NCBI RefSeq assembly: GCF_020921035.1
Contig: NC_063154.1
Span: 18,511,861-18,575,860, forward strand
Direction of reading: 5' to 3'
From: Rhodamnia argentea
Taxonomy: Eukaryota > Streptophyta > Magnoliopsida > Myrtales > Myrtaceae
DNA: 64,000 nt
Both the position numbers and the translations under genes were made by a program. This document shows positions 36,480 through 48,125 of this stretch, in pieces (the first letter of the stretch is position 1; every line of letters begins with the position of its first letter). Below the pieces are notes generated by a model. That model saw only the letters and a list, made by a program, of their open reading frames with translations. It was not told where the DNA came from and made no database searches.

Positions 36480-37240
36480 GGCGTTTCATGGCGGAATTGT
36501 GGCTTTTCATGGAAAAGAGAGGGAACAGGAAGGGAGGTTTCCGAGAAAAAATGGGAATAAATTCATGGGAACTTGGTCAACAATGCCGAGGGGTTAACCA
36601 ACTTCAGAAGCATAACAAAGTCGTCGCTTCCTCCGCCGTCGGCGGCTGTCGAGCACCGTCACGGTCGACGACGGAGGTGGCGTCTCCCGCCTTCCGACCC
36701 CGACGATGTCTGAACGCATTCCTTCCGTTGTAGGAAAAGAATACGAAGATTGTCTCTTAAATATACTACCAAATGTGCAGAAGAACTGCCATCGTGGAAA
36801 AAATCGGTATTTGAAAAATTAAACAAAATTAATTAATTACAAATTTTTTAAAAATTATTAAATAATGTAAAGAAATAAATTGTATAAACATACGTTGGCA
36901 TGCAATATATGTAAAGTGAGAAAAGAAAAACTTTTCAAGATTTGGATTTCTTCTTCTTCTTTTTTCGGAAAAATGTCATTGTTGGATAAGAAATAGAAAG
37001 CTACTATTCCGACAACTGATAAGACCTGTTAGTTACTTTTGACCACATGAATTTTTCAATCTACGAGTCATTTATGTAAAACATGAGGTGATGGTGTGCG
37101 GATTTACGGTTGGGACTATACCGTCGCCGATAGTACTATCGAGAACGCATTTCCCCAGAAAATATGCAATATTTTTTTCTTGAAATACATAATAAGAAAT
37201 AAATGATTGAGATTCTTAAAAAAAAAAGAAAAATGAGTTC
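36480..37240. other. Upstream region of PGDH-like gene, no gene seen
   Basis: Promoter-proximal DNA with a GC-rich patch (36620-36720) and then AT-rich sequence with no recognisable gene or element. Confidence 0.5.
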
Positions 37241-39190
37241 TTCCGACGATGCAATAAATTTTCATAAGATGCTTGAACTTAATTATATTTCGTTCATTTA
37301 GTCTTCTTTTTACAATTTAAAAAAGAAATTTATTTACCCATTATCGGGCCACTTTATAAGTTAATAGTGTTTGGCTTGACTTTCGATTTTCGACATTGGA
37401 CATGCAACTTTTTCGCGCGCAACATACCCGTTAATGCGTTCAAATTCAATTTGTCAACCCTTAGGTAGATGTTGATGTTAATTGCCAGCTCTACAAATTT
37501 AGATGTGCATATCAACAAATTAATTTGAGAACTATTATTTATTTATTTATTTTCTACCTTCATATCTTACCATTCATTTTTCTCTTTGGCATTTGTTTGT
37601 CAAGAAGGTTGTTGTTCGTCATGAGAAAAATTACCAAAAAAACTCATAAACCTCTATTGCAATTGTCCAATTCGGTCTTAAACATTTATTTTTTGGGCTA
37701 ATTGAGTCATGAACCTTTTACATTTGTACCACCTCGGTCCATTCGGACAATTTTGGTTGGAAATCAACCGACATGGCATTACCGGTATTGACGTGGACAA
37801 TGATTAGTAATATTTTAATATTTAAGGAATTTTTTGTTTTCTTTTTTTTTCTTTTTTTTTTCCCTTCCCTTCTTTCCTACTCCAGTCGATTGCCAAGGTT
37901 TGCAACAATCCGGAGGCGAGGGCCGATGAGCTCGCGGTTTGTCAGGGGTCGCGAGGCTCGACCTCGTTGGCCCTTGTCTGTGGCCAGCCATCGGTCCTTA
38001 ACAACTAGCTAGAGGAAGAAGGAAGGGATGGAAAGAAAAAGAAAAAGTAAAAAAAAAATATTATTCTCAAATTATTTACGTCGGTGCCGGCCGAGCTAAG
38101 TTAGCGATTTTCGGTCAAAATTGGTCGGATGGACTGAATTGTCACAAACATAAAAGGTTTAGGATTCAAATGATAAAAGAAAAAAAATTTATGATTGAAT
38201 TGACACAATTGCAATAAATTTAGAATTCTTTTAGTAATTCTCCTATTTGTCAGAAAGGTGTAATTTCAGTCTAAGCTCGACTTCAACCTCCAAATTATAA
38301 TAAAATGAAGAATATTGTAATATGCGTTTCTTATAATATCAAATGAGTAATGGATTCAATAACTCCTTCATGGCAGTTGGTTTCTACCATCGAAACGTTC
38401 TACTTAACCACAGTAGTTCCATACACAGCGAGATGGAACGGTTTCTTTTCATCATATCATTTGTAAATGCCCATTTTCTCCACTTCAATAAATAATGGAC
38501 CCAATTTTTGGCCAACAGTTTCTTCTCTATTTTATATGTCACGATCTGAATTTTCATGCAATTTGAACCTCGAAGGACGAAAAAAAAATTTAACCTCGAA
38601 TATAAACTCTGACTTTTACTGTGCACTCTCATCAAGTCCTCAAAGAGATCTTCATAAGCATTAATTTAAATGTCCCTGAACTCCAAACTCGACCAATTTA
38701 GAAAATATTCTAGATTAGTCTAAACTTATTAAATGAAATCTATAAGTCTCAAGTAGGAGATCGTCTTACTACTCAATCTAAGAGTGCAATAGCATGATAA
38801 CATCAAACAAGTAACATCACATTACGTTTCGAGGAATCACTATAATTCAGAAAATGAAAATCCCTCATTTGACGAGTAGTAAAATGTATGTTAGCTTTTT
38901 GTCTTAATTCTTCACAATAGAGTAATTCCATCACTTGTGGAAATACAACATTTATACTATACATGATTCAAGTACTTGGAACCCAATCCCACGTCTCACA
39001 TGTTAGTCTTTTCATCTTTGGTGAGCATGTCGTAACCCAATCCCACATCTAACATGTTAACCGCTTCATTTATTATTATTATTATTTTTTTGTGAGCACG
39101 CATCACAACATAAATTCACAAAACATGTCAAGATCCACATATTCACAAAAGCCGATTCAAATACTAATGAACCATGTCAAATTTTCTCAT
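37240..39190. repeat. Duplicated block A (partner at 47230-48090)
   Basis: Direct repeat of 47230-48090. Shared phrases in order: 'tttagtcttctttt' with 'cactttataag' (37300-37370 and 47280-47335); 'cttcgattttcgat'-type sequence; 'agtgcaatagca'; 'atttcgaggaatcactat'; 'ggaacccaatc'; and 'gagcacgcatcacaacataaattc' (39095 and 48003). Block A is longer because a MULE-like MITE (37622-38243) sits in it. The 38530-39190 part starts 'tgtcacgatctgaattttc', in the style of an LTR, so one shared retroelement may explain part of the match. Confidence 0.65.
37622..38243. mobile_element. MULE-like palindromic MITE with 9-bp target duplication
   Basis: The ends TGAGAAAAATTACC (left) and GTAATTCTCC (right) are inverted, with long arms ('cataaacctctattgcaattg' / 'caattgcaataaatttagaa'; 'ttttggttggaaatcaac' / 'gattttcggtcaaaattgg'). 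Flanking 9-mers TGTTCGTCA (37613-37621) and TATTTGTCA (38244-38252) agree at 7 of 9, the target size of Mutator-like elements. The core (37880-38010) is GC-rich, like that of its relatives. Confidence 0.7.
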
Positions 39191-40493
39191 CAATTGCCCA
39201 CTTCAGTAATGGGAAGATCAACTTACTCTAAGCAACGAGGCATTCACTGCATTTTTCAAACATATTATTCAAGTTCATTTAGGATGTAAGTCATGCATTA
39301 TCAATCTATGACTACGATCATGTATGCAACAAATTAGTACTAGAAGCCGTGATCTGATATTTAGTTTAATACTCAAATGCACACAGATGACGTACTAATT
39401 TCATGATACACAAGTATCACATGATAGAATACACATGTGATTGTCTATTCCCTGCTTGTCACTGGACAGGAACCATCTTGACTAACGAGGCATCTTGGTT
39501 AACGAGAAATGTTTACAGCAAACTCATGGGAGACGAAGTCATAAACACCTTTATGCCATGCTTCTCAACTCATCCATCACGGGTGTCCTCTACATCACCA
39601 AAATGTAATTCATCACTGTGCATCCATGTGATTATGGCTATTGGATAATATTAAGATCACAAGCTACACAAGCCATATCATTTCCTGCATGAACCGTATG
39701 GACTTCATTTCCTCTCAACTTTGTAGAGAATTGTCTTAGACGGTAGAATATCTATCTTTTCCCAGAGTCTTATACACATACTCATACAAAAAAGTCTGCT
39801 CAATAGTGAGTAGGCCGTGGCAAAGGTCCTCATCACATAGCATCATGACATGCAAATCATGATAGTAGGCGTGCAAATATTATCATTCTGATCTATTTGT
39901 TACCACCCATGTCTACAATGGAACCAAATACCCATTTATTGTCATTCGCAAACCCACTGATTAAACAAAAATCATTCAGTACATAGCGTCCTCACGTCTA
40001 AATCATGATTACATAACAAATGCCACAATAATCATATTTACAAATAACAACACGCTAATCTCTTGTTATTTTCCGTGTTAATAGTGGTAATCAAACAATC
40101 TTGCGCACTTCAACATATGAATCTTCATCCTCTACACAACAGGCGATCATCCTTCAATAGAAAACTTTTGGGGTTAGTTGCAATAAGACATGAGTTGAAA
40201 CTTTTGCTTCATTTGAAATTATCGGTAAGTGACACCAAAATTGAAGTTGATGGTTTGAAGATGGTGATGTGTGGGTTCTTTCTTTGGAAGAAATAAGATA
40301 ATTTTGTTTTTTGGATGTTGAAGATTTGTATTGAGGCGTGCGGCGTGGATCAAGGCAATGGATTGTGAATCCACCATGCCAAGATGAGCAAAAGAGAGGA
40401 TTTCAATATTTTAATTTCTTGTTTTCACATTTAATGATCACTTTCAACGATGCTTAAGTTAAATGTCAGGCATAATGTCACTATAGAGACTAA
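39191..40493. other. Intergenic, no gene seen
   Basis: AT-rich DNA continuing the LTR-like sequence begun near 38530. It has scattered short open frames (for example 40063-40296 plus) without recognisable family features. Confidence 0.45.
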
Positions 40494-41172
40494 GGATGTA
40501 TTTGGTTGTGGGAAAACTCCATGATAGAAGAGAATGCTTTTCAATAAATCATTTTTAGGAAAAATGGTTAGTTTTCCTGCGTCTATATATGACCGAAAAT
40601 GTTTTTCAGTGTTTGAATCTCATTTGAAATATAATTTCAATCTCATGATTTTCTTTGAGGCAAATTTTTTTTTTTAAATTTTGAATAATTTTTTATTATT
40701 TATCTGGTTTTCTTAATTAGATTTATTTTAATTTTTAATTTTTTTTCATTTGCTTCTTCCTTGCCGACGACCGGCCATAGGCTTCGGTTGAGCTAACCCA
40801 AGGCCGGCAAGGCTCGACGTTGACCTTGCCAAAGGTTGGCAAGTCGCGGGCGAGCTCACCCGAGGCCTGTGTCCGATCGCGGGCCATTGTCTTGGGTGGC
40901 CACCGGTCGAGGAAGAAGCAAAAAGAAAAGAATAAAAGAAAAAAAATTAGATATAAAATAAAAAATTAAAATTAAAATATCAACAGTGAAAAAATTGAAA
41001 TATTGAAAAGTTCGACAATTATAGTTCGGGGAAATGTTTTCACCTCTATATATTTAAGAATTCACATTTCTAATTTCATGTATAAATTTTTAGTTGACCG
41101 AAAACAAATCAAACGAGTGAAATTCTGAAAAACTAATTCCCGAAAAACACTTTCACTCAAATAAATGCACCC
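40494..41172. mobile_element. Harbinger/Tourist-type MITE (679 bp)
   Basis: Inverted ends GGATGTATTTGGTTGTGG and the right-end complement GGGTGCATTTATTTGAG, flanked by TAA on both sides (40491-40493 and 41173-41175), the 3-bp TWA duplication. The GC-rich core (40755-40910) carries the 'ccggcaaggctcgacgttgacc' type of sequence that also fills the cores of the MULE-like elements here. That implies shared or captured sequence between unrelated element types. Confidence 0.72.
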
Positions 41173-42042
41173 TAAATTCAATGGCACTAAGTAAGAGCAC
41201 GTGGGTTATTATCTAGGTGATAAATGACATGATTTGAATGAAAAGACAAATTGGATGATATTTCACATTGCTATAAGTAATAAGAGAAATCAGTACCTGT
41301 TCTAAACACTGATACATCAGACAATTATTTTGAATTCGCAAATACTGTCACCAAAAGCTATCAAACGCTAAGGAAATCTTGACTCAGTTATTTGATAAGT
41401 TTTTTTACCGTTACTGTGTATAATTAATCTATACATAAAGATTAATTACTTTAAGTAAATTGAAATCAATAAACACACGTTTTTAATTATTTCTCTTTAA
41501 TCATAACTCCACGTAATTTCATAAACTTTAGTGAAATCGCATATGGAAAAACCATAGACACGGAATGTACCTTTCGAATTTTCCGCACGTCACACAATTA
41601 GTGACTTAATTGAAAATTTTCGTATTGTCATTCGAAATTCCAGATGAATTAATAATTCTCTTTATACACTTAATATTAGCAATTAGGGTAAATGCTTCGC
41701 CCGACTTAACTGCCAATTCGGATTCTCTATCTTTTTTTTTTTGGTAAGGCGGATTCTCTATCTTCTTCTTCTTCTTTTTCAACTTTTTGTTTTGTTAAAA
41801 AAATTTCGTTCTTCTTCTCGAGATCTCTCCCTCAAATAAAGAGATAGAACAACCCCATCGATTTTTCTTACACTTGCATGCCTGCAGGTGAAGGCACAAA
41901 AGGACATTCATACATCGACACCGTGAAAAAAAGACACACGAATCATCTTTATTCATCCATTTGGGAGCTTACAATATCATCTCGACCATAGTCAAATGTC
42001 GAGTTATTACAAAACTCCTGTAGCACAAGTTTCGCCGGTGTC

Positions 42043-42432
42043 TTAGGCATCGGGATTCCAACTATAACATGAACCGGTGGGTGGACACGGACCATCAGGA
42101 TGAACAAACCAGGCACAATTGTCACATCGGTCAATATCTCTCTCCTGATCGTATACATCGAAATAATGAAATGCACCGGGCCATTGAAAGCTGCAAAAGA
42201 ACAGCGTGTTGCCTAAAATGCTGGGTTTGAATGAGAATCCCCAAAAGTTGTCGGTCGAGATCCGATGAAAGCCGAGATCGTCGTCCTTAGATTTACAGTG
42301 AACCGTAAGCAGCATTCCTCCTGGTAAACTATTGAAGATATGGACTTCAGTCGTCCCAATAGCGTCGGAGCTGGCTTGTAGGAAGACTAGAATGATCACG
42401 GCCACTACGAAAAGTTTAACTGACGAGAACAT
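42043..42432 (-). CDS. S-protein homologue (plant self-incompatibility S1 family), 129 aa
   Basis: Intronless small secreted protein. Residues 1-24 are a signal peptide (MFSSVKLFVVAVIILVFLQ). The mature part has the S1 layout: VHIFNSLPGGMLLTVHCKSKD, DDLGFH, FWGFSFKPSI, LFFCSFQWPGAFHYFDVYDQ, then CDNCAWFVHPDGPCPP. Six cysteines, a beta-rich pattern and total length match the family. S1 proteins act as pollen-killing determinants in poppy; most plant homologues have unknown roles in cell signalling. A TATA-like TTAAATA lies at 42500-42494 on the minus strand, about 62 bases ahead. The gene and its flanks were duplicated to 44500-45780, where the copy is broken. All expected features are intact here, so I take this copy as functional. 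Confidence 0.9.
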   Translation of the reverse strand: MFSSVKLFVVAVIILVFLQASSDAIGTTEVHIFNSLPGGMLLTVHCKSKDDDLGFHRISTDNFWGFSFKPSILGNTLFFCSFQWPGAFHYFDVYDQERDIDRCDNCAWFVHPDGPCPPTGSCYSWNPDA

Positions 42433-42762
42433 CTTCGTAATCTTTGTGTTTTCGTTTTGGGATATGGATGCAGTAGAGCACGGTGGAGCGACCTATTTAA
42501 GGAGGATTAAGATGCTTCATTTGGTAAGACAGAAGAAAGAAACTTGTGTGAGGACAGGATACCTATTCAAGAAGTAGGGTGACAAATATGAAGGCCACAT
42601 CCATATGTCGTGTGGGAAAATGTAGTAATTCATTTATTATGATACCCACATTTGTATTTTTTTTTATTGACATCTATATTTGTATGTATATCTAGGTAAA
42701 TTCACACTAATATGTGGAAAGAAGCTTTTTAATTGTCATTCTCATTTTGAAGAATCTTTCCG

Positions 42763-44072
42763 TGACGTCCCGAAATTTCAACGTTTGTAAGATAAATAAA
42801 TTCGATAGATTTTAGCCATGAATTTCAGCCTGGTAAATAATATTGGATTTTTGAGGATTAAAGGACAATTATTGGATGTTGATTTATTTGTTTTGAATGG
42901 ATATTGGATTATCCCGAGGCGTTGGTCGGAGAAAATCAAGCCCGGGTAGTCGGGCTATCGCATCGTAGTATTGAGAACTTTTGTGCTCGAGCCTAGCCCC
43001 GACCGAGCCCTAGATGTGAAATTGCCAATATGCCCTCGATCGGCCATAATTGATCGAATAGATAAATACCCGGATAAACCAGGAAGACCCCGTATGATGA
43101 CGGACGTGCCCTCGATTGGCCGTAATTGATTGAATGAATAAATGCCCAGTAGAGCCGAAAGACCCCCGCATGAGGACGGGTGTGCACGAGTGGCCATAAT
43201 AATAAGAGTATGCTTGAGTGCACTTTGCATGAGAAGGTTGACTGGTGTTCTGATTATGTTATTTATTTATTGCATTACATTGTATATAGTAGTTTGTAAC
43301 ATGCAAGGCGCGTGCCAAGGCAAAGTAAGGTTGCCTCTGATTGTGAGTTGGCATACTTGTGTATATTGTGCATGTAAGTTGTAATGAGAGTTCAGGCTGT
43401 ATGCCTTGGACTGTGTGCAATTGATTGCCATGTTATGTACTGTTCAATGTGTGGGCTAAGGTGGGGTAAGGTTGTATGTGATTGAGGTTGACTATTAGGG
43501 CTGTGTCGATCCTGTGGTAGATAAAGTGTGGCGATAATCGTACGCTCATGATTTGTTATCGATACATGTCCTACATGTTTAGGCCGCCTTAGTGAATCAA
43601 TGCCCTACTCGGACTTAGGCGTTAACTCACGGAGATTTTATATTTCACCCATTGTTGTTAACCATTTTTCAGGTCCTTAGCTATGAAGTAGCGGTATACT
43701 TGATTTGAGTAGAGAACATGGACGTTGGTCTCTTTATGGAGTAGCTTGGAGTAACGTTAAGCCCGACCTCGAACCGGTATCTTTTGTGTGGTCGTACGAA
43801 GTAGCCTTGAGGTAGGGATTGTGTGTGTATATATATACTTCCCAGGATTATCGAGATATATAAATAAAAATGATCTTTTGTTGATGTCATGATTGGGTTG
43901 CCTACTATTCTATCCATGTTGTTTATATTATTGTGCGGGGAGGTAGAACGGTCCGCATGCGGTTAAATAAAAGATAAAAAGAATGGATCGATGATGTGCT
44001 TGGGACGTCGTCCTTTAATGACCTAGGGCGATTTGGTAGGGTTGTTGCGTACCCGAAAATCGGGGTGTGACA
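42763..44072. mobile_element. LTR-type insertion (probable solo LTR, 1.3 kb)
   Basis: The segment starts TGACGTCCCGAAATTTC and ends AAAATCGGGGTGTGACA, typical plant LTR ends (TG...CA, with CCCGA/TCGGG as inverted ends). The paralogous segment at 45590-45610 runs straight from 'gaagaatctt' to 'agctgtaccg' with only about 14 bases between, so about 1.3 kb was inserted here. Inside are two 76-bp tandem repeats. I found no primer site, poly-purine tract or protein remnant, and no clean 5-bp target duplication. Confidence 0.7.
43032..43183. repeat. Two 76-bp tandem repeats inside the LTR
   Basis: Copies begin 'tgccctcgatcggccataat' (43032) and 'tgccctcgattggccgtaat' (43108) and end 'gatgacggacg' / 'gaggacgggtg'. 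They are diverged, so this is an old array. Confidence 0.75.
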
Positions 44073-44264
44073 CCTTATGTGGTGCTAGCTGTACCGACCG
44101 CTTGCTATGGCAAATTCATTTTTAGAACTCCAACTACACGTTTATTCTAGTGGATTTGAATGGGGGATCAATGACAAAGGTTGGAGATAGGATTTACCAA
44201 TTGATTTAATTACTTGGATTATCGAAAGACCAAAAATGATGTGGTTTGTAATAACATTTTGTTG

Positions 44265-44500
44265 GGAAAAAGTATAAAAAAAGTTGTAAATCTATTGCAT
44301 TGATACTAATTCAGTAGTAAACCTTTTAATTGGACCAATTTAGTCTTACACCTTTTGCATTGATTGAAAATTGCTGACGTTGAGGCTAGCCGTCCTAAGT
44401 GGCACGGCCGTCGCTGATGTATATATTATTTAATAATTTTAAGCATTTTTTTTTCATTCTTCTATTTCCTTAAACTTTGGCTGCTAAGGGTCATGACCAT
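44265..44500. mobile_element. Truncated MULE-like MITE (left arm only)
   Basis: 'gggaaaaagtat', 'gcattgatactaattcag', 'ccaatttagtcttac' and 'aaaattgctgacg' match the left arm of the element at 45780-46853. It stops at the GC-rich core near 44490, where the duplicated S1 segment starts, so the duplication breakpoint cut it. Confidence 0.65.
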
Positions 44501-45780
44501 CATGTATACTTAACCTATACATAAGTATCAATCAATTTAAGTAGATTGAAATTAGCAAACACGCCTTTTTAATTATTCCTCTCTTTCCAAAAAAGAGAAT
44601 TATTTCTCGTTAATATAACTCCTCGTATTTTCATAAAGTTTAACGAAGCCGCCTATTAAAAGACCATAGACACGGAATGAATCTTTTGAATTTTCTGCGC
44701 GTCACACAATTAGTGACATAATTGAAAATTTTCATAATGTCCTTAAAATTGCAGATAAATTAATAGTTATCTTTATATACTGAAAATTAGCAATCAATTT
44801 TAAATCAGCCACAATAATTTCATGGTTAATGCTTCGGCGGACTTAACTGTCGTATCGTATTCTCTCTCTTCTTCTTTTTCAACTTTTAAATTTGTTAAAA
44901 AAAATTTCGTTCTCCTTCTCCATTTTCTTCTCCAGATCTCTCCCACAAATAAAAAGATAGAACTACGCCATCGATTTTTGTTACACTTGCATGACTGCAA
45001 GTGAAGGTAGAAAAGGGCATTCGAACATCGACACCGTGAAAAAAGACATATGAATCATCTTTATTCATCCAATTGGGAGCTTACAATATCATCTCAACCA
45101 TAGTCAAATGTTGAATTATTACGAAACTCCGTACCACAAGTTTCGCCGGTGTCGTACGTATCAGGGATTCCAATTTCCACACATGCCGTCCAATAAACAC
45201 GGACCATCAAGATGAACAAACCAAGTATGATTCCTACATTGTTCATAATCTCTCCCCTCATCATATATATCAAAATAATGAAATGCACCGGACCATTGAT
45301 GAGAACATGTTCGTAACCTTTGTGTTATAGTTTCGGAATATGGATGCAGTGGAGCACGGTGGCGCGACAAAAGAAACTTGTGTGAGGACTGGATACCTAT
45401 TCAAGAATTAGGTTGACAAATATGAAGGCGACATCCACATATCGTGTGGGACAATGTAGTAATTTATTTATTAAAATACCTATATTTGTAAATTTTTTTT
45501 CTTGACACCTGTCTTGGTATGCATATCTACGTAAATTCACACTACTATGTGGAAAAAAGCTTTTTAATTGGCATTTTCATTTTGAAGAATCTTGCTGTGA
45601 TGCAAGCTGTACCGATTGCTTGCTATGGCACATTCATTTAGAACTTCAACTATACGTTTATTCTAGTGGATTTGAATGGGGGACCAATGACAAAGGTTAA
45701 AGATGAGATTTACCAATAGATTTAATTAATTGGATTACTCGAAGACCATAAATGGTTTGGTTCGTAATAACATTTTGCTA
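44500..45780. repeat. Duplicated block B' (copy of the S1 gene segment)
   Basis: Matches 41410-42762 plus 44080-44265 in the same orientation: 'ctatacataa', 'gaccatagacacggaatg', 'gtcacacaattagtgac', the S1 gene remnant, 'gcacggtgg', 'gtaaattcacacta', 'agctgtaccga', 'ttattctagtggatttgaatgg'. It allows the original state of block B to be read, including the absence of the LTR at 42763-44072. Confidence 0.85.
45160..45308 (-). pseudogene. S-protein homologue pseudogene
   Basis: Copy of the gene at 42043-42432. The start codon and the next codons survive (ATG TTC TCA TCA at 45308). They then run directly into the sequence for WSGAFHYFDIYDEGRD, CRNHTWFVHLDGPC because 236 bases have been lost. 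The break joins two TGA trinucleotides that stand at 42185-42187 and 42421-42423 in the intact copy, a 3-bp microhomology deletion. The join is out of frame and gives an early stop, and the signal peptide and first half of the S1 domain are gone. Confidence 0.85.
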
Positions 45781-46853
45781 GGGAAAAATACCAAAAAAGT
45801 CATAAACTTGTTGCATTGATGCCAATTGGGGGTGTGCAAAAGAATTGAGAACAGCCCGAACCGCTCGGAGCAGGACCGGATTGGCCCGGAACAGGTGGTT
45901 CGTACGGGAACCGGTCCGGTTCCCTGTTCCACGTGTGGAACTACCCACCCATCCACCCGGACCGGACCGATAATATACATTATGTATATATATAATTTAT
46001 ATATTTTTTAAAAATAAAAAATCTTAAATCCTTAATCCGAAACTCGCTTATTTCGTCTCAAACTCTCACTCTCATCTCAGCTTGTACTCTCTCTCGTCTC
46101 ACACTCTCAGTATCTCATCCTCACCTCATTCTCTTTGTCTCCTTCTCTCGACTTACGACCTTGAAGATTGATGGCACCAGTTTTATGGGCCCCCCCGGAA
46201 CGGAATCGATTCTAGAGTGGGAACCGCCCACCCGGACCATGCTCACCCTTAATACCAATTCAGTCCTCAACATTTTAATTTGATCAATTTAGTCATAAAC
46301 CTTTTGCATTGGTACTAATTCAATCCATCCGACCAATTTAGGCTAGAAATCATTGATGAGGATGCTAGCAATCCTATGTGGCATGGCTGGCTCTAACGTA
46401 GATATTTTTTAAATTATTAATTATTAATTATTTTTTATCCTTTTTTTCATTAAACTTTGGCCGGCAAGGGTTGCAGCCCTCGCCAGCAACCGGTGAGAGC
46501 CAGCTAGCCCTCCCCAACAACCATCAAGGGTTGGCCGGCCCTCACATAGTGGCTAACAAGGGTGGCCGACGACCCTCACCGGCCAAAGTGAAAGAAAAAG
46601 AAAAGAATGAAAAAAAAAAAGAAGAAAATTAATTTTATTTATAGAAAAAACTATTAACAAATCTCCACGTTAGCACTAGTGGCGCTAGGTAAGATGGTTG
46701 ACGTCCACGTCAGTAATTTTTGGCTAAAATTAGCCGGATAGATCAAATTGTACCAATGCAAAAAGATTTAGGACTAAATTGGTCAAATTAAAAAGTTCAG
46801 GACTAAATTGATACCAATGCAATAAGTTTATGATTTTTGTTGGTACTTTTCTC
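45780..46853. mobile_element. MULE-like palindromic MITE interrupted by a hAT element
   Basis: Inverted ends AGGGAAAAATACC and GGTACTTTTCTC with long inverted arms ('cataaacttgttgcattg' / 'caatgcaataagtttatg'; 'ccatccgaccaatttaggc' / 'gctaaaattagccggatag'). Flanking 9-mers CATTTTGCT (45771-45779) and CATTGTGTT (46854-46862) agree at 7 of 9. The core (46450-46590) is GC-rich with 'ggccggcaagggttgcagccc' phrases. The left arm is split at 45827 by a second element. Confidence 0.75.
45828..46252. mobile_element. hAT-like MITE nested in the MULE-like element
   Basis: Begins GGGGGTGTGCAAA and ends GCTCACCCTTAA. It is flanked by TGCCAATT (45820-45827) and TACCAATT (46253-46260), 7 of 8 identical. 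Removing it restores the outer arm phrase 'ccaattcagtcct' seen in sister copies. The inside has CCGGTTCC-type repeats and a CT-rich stretch (46040-46160). Confidence 0.78.
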
Positions 46854-47229
46854 CATTGTGTTGTGCATAGGTTTGTAATTATATAGCATTTCTAATCTTT
46901 TCTTTTACTTGTGGAGAAAATAAAGAGATTGCAATTTGAGAGTTCAAAGAGATAGATTAAGTAATTTTATTTATTTCCACAACATTACAAAAAATAATTA
47001 AAAAGTTAGTTAATCAATATGTTAAATGCATTAACAGTTCACTAAGAATTTATATCTAAGGTGGTAATGTATGTGTAATTGTGGCGTATCCTTTGTTGTC
47101 TAGTCGGAAAGACCGGTTCGTATATGAGAAAGAAGGAAAGAAAATACAAATTAGGCAAAGATCAAAAGAAGTACATCGTTTTTTTTTTTCATGTTGCACT
47201 CCTTAAACCTATCAAAGACCGGTTCGTAT

Positions 47230-48090
47230 ATGTAATTAATTTTCGTAAGATGCTTAAGCTTAATTAAATTTCATTTATTTAGTCTTCTTTTCGCGATGTA
47301 GAAAGAAATTTATTTATTATTGGGTCACTTTATAAGCTAATTGTGTTTTCCCTGACCTTCGATTTTCGATATTTGACACATTCAACTTTTTGGTGCATGA
47401 TAATACAAAACCCCCGATAATAAAAATAAATAATATTTTTCGGGATACGATTTTTCTCGTGGTTAAATAGGCATCTATAACTCCTACATATATATATATA
47501 TATAGGCATCTATAACTTATCTATTTGAGGGGATGGCAATCCAAATCCCGTTGGCCAAATCAATCCCGTTGGAACCTCGTAATACAACCAAAAAAAAAAA
47601 AAAAAATTAACACGTGTTCTTTTTTTTATTTCCCCCCTATACATAATCAAATCTCCTCTTGCAAAATATGAAATCCTACTTTTGCTATTCACTCCGACAA
47701 AGTCATCAAAAAGATGTGTAGATTTAAGGCAGGAGATCATCGTACTACTCGACCCAAGAGTGCGATAGCAAAATAACTTTCGGCGAGTAATATTACGTTA
47801 CATTTCGAGAAATCACTATGATTCGGAAAATGGCATGAACTCGATTGATGAGAACAAAACATAAAGTAATCTTATGTCTTAATTATTAACATACTTATAA
47901 TAGAATAATTCAATCACTCGAAGAAATACAACATGCATTCTACTTGATTCAATAATTTGGAACCCAATCTTACACTTAACACGTTAAGTGTTTCATCTTT
48001 TATGAGCATGCATCACAACATAGATTCACAAAAGCCGTTTCCAATACCAATCAACCGTGTCAAATTTCCTCATCCGATGACCGGCGGTCA
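47230..48090. repeat. Duplicated block A' (partner of 37240-39190)
   Basis: Direct, diverged copy of block A; shared phrases are listed there. It lacks the MULE-like insertion. A short (TA)n lies at 47487-47504, and poly-A near 47590. A possible LTR start may lie around 47560. Confidence 0.65.
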
Positions 48091-48125
48091 ACCACACCAA
48101 GGTAAAGTTAAATCGGAAGAAATCC

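Noticed and set aside
35909..36733. 274-codon plus-strand open frame
   Set aside because: It lies antisense to exon 1 of the PGDH-like gene; the GC-rich composition of that exon keeps several frames open. No family features.
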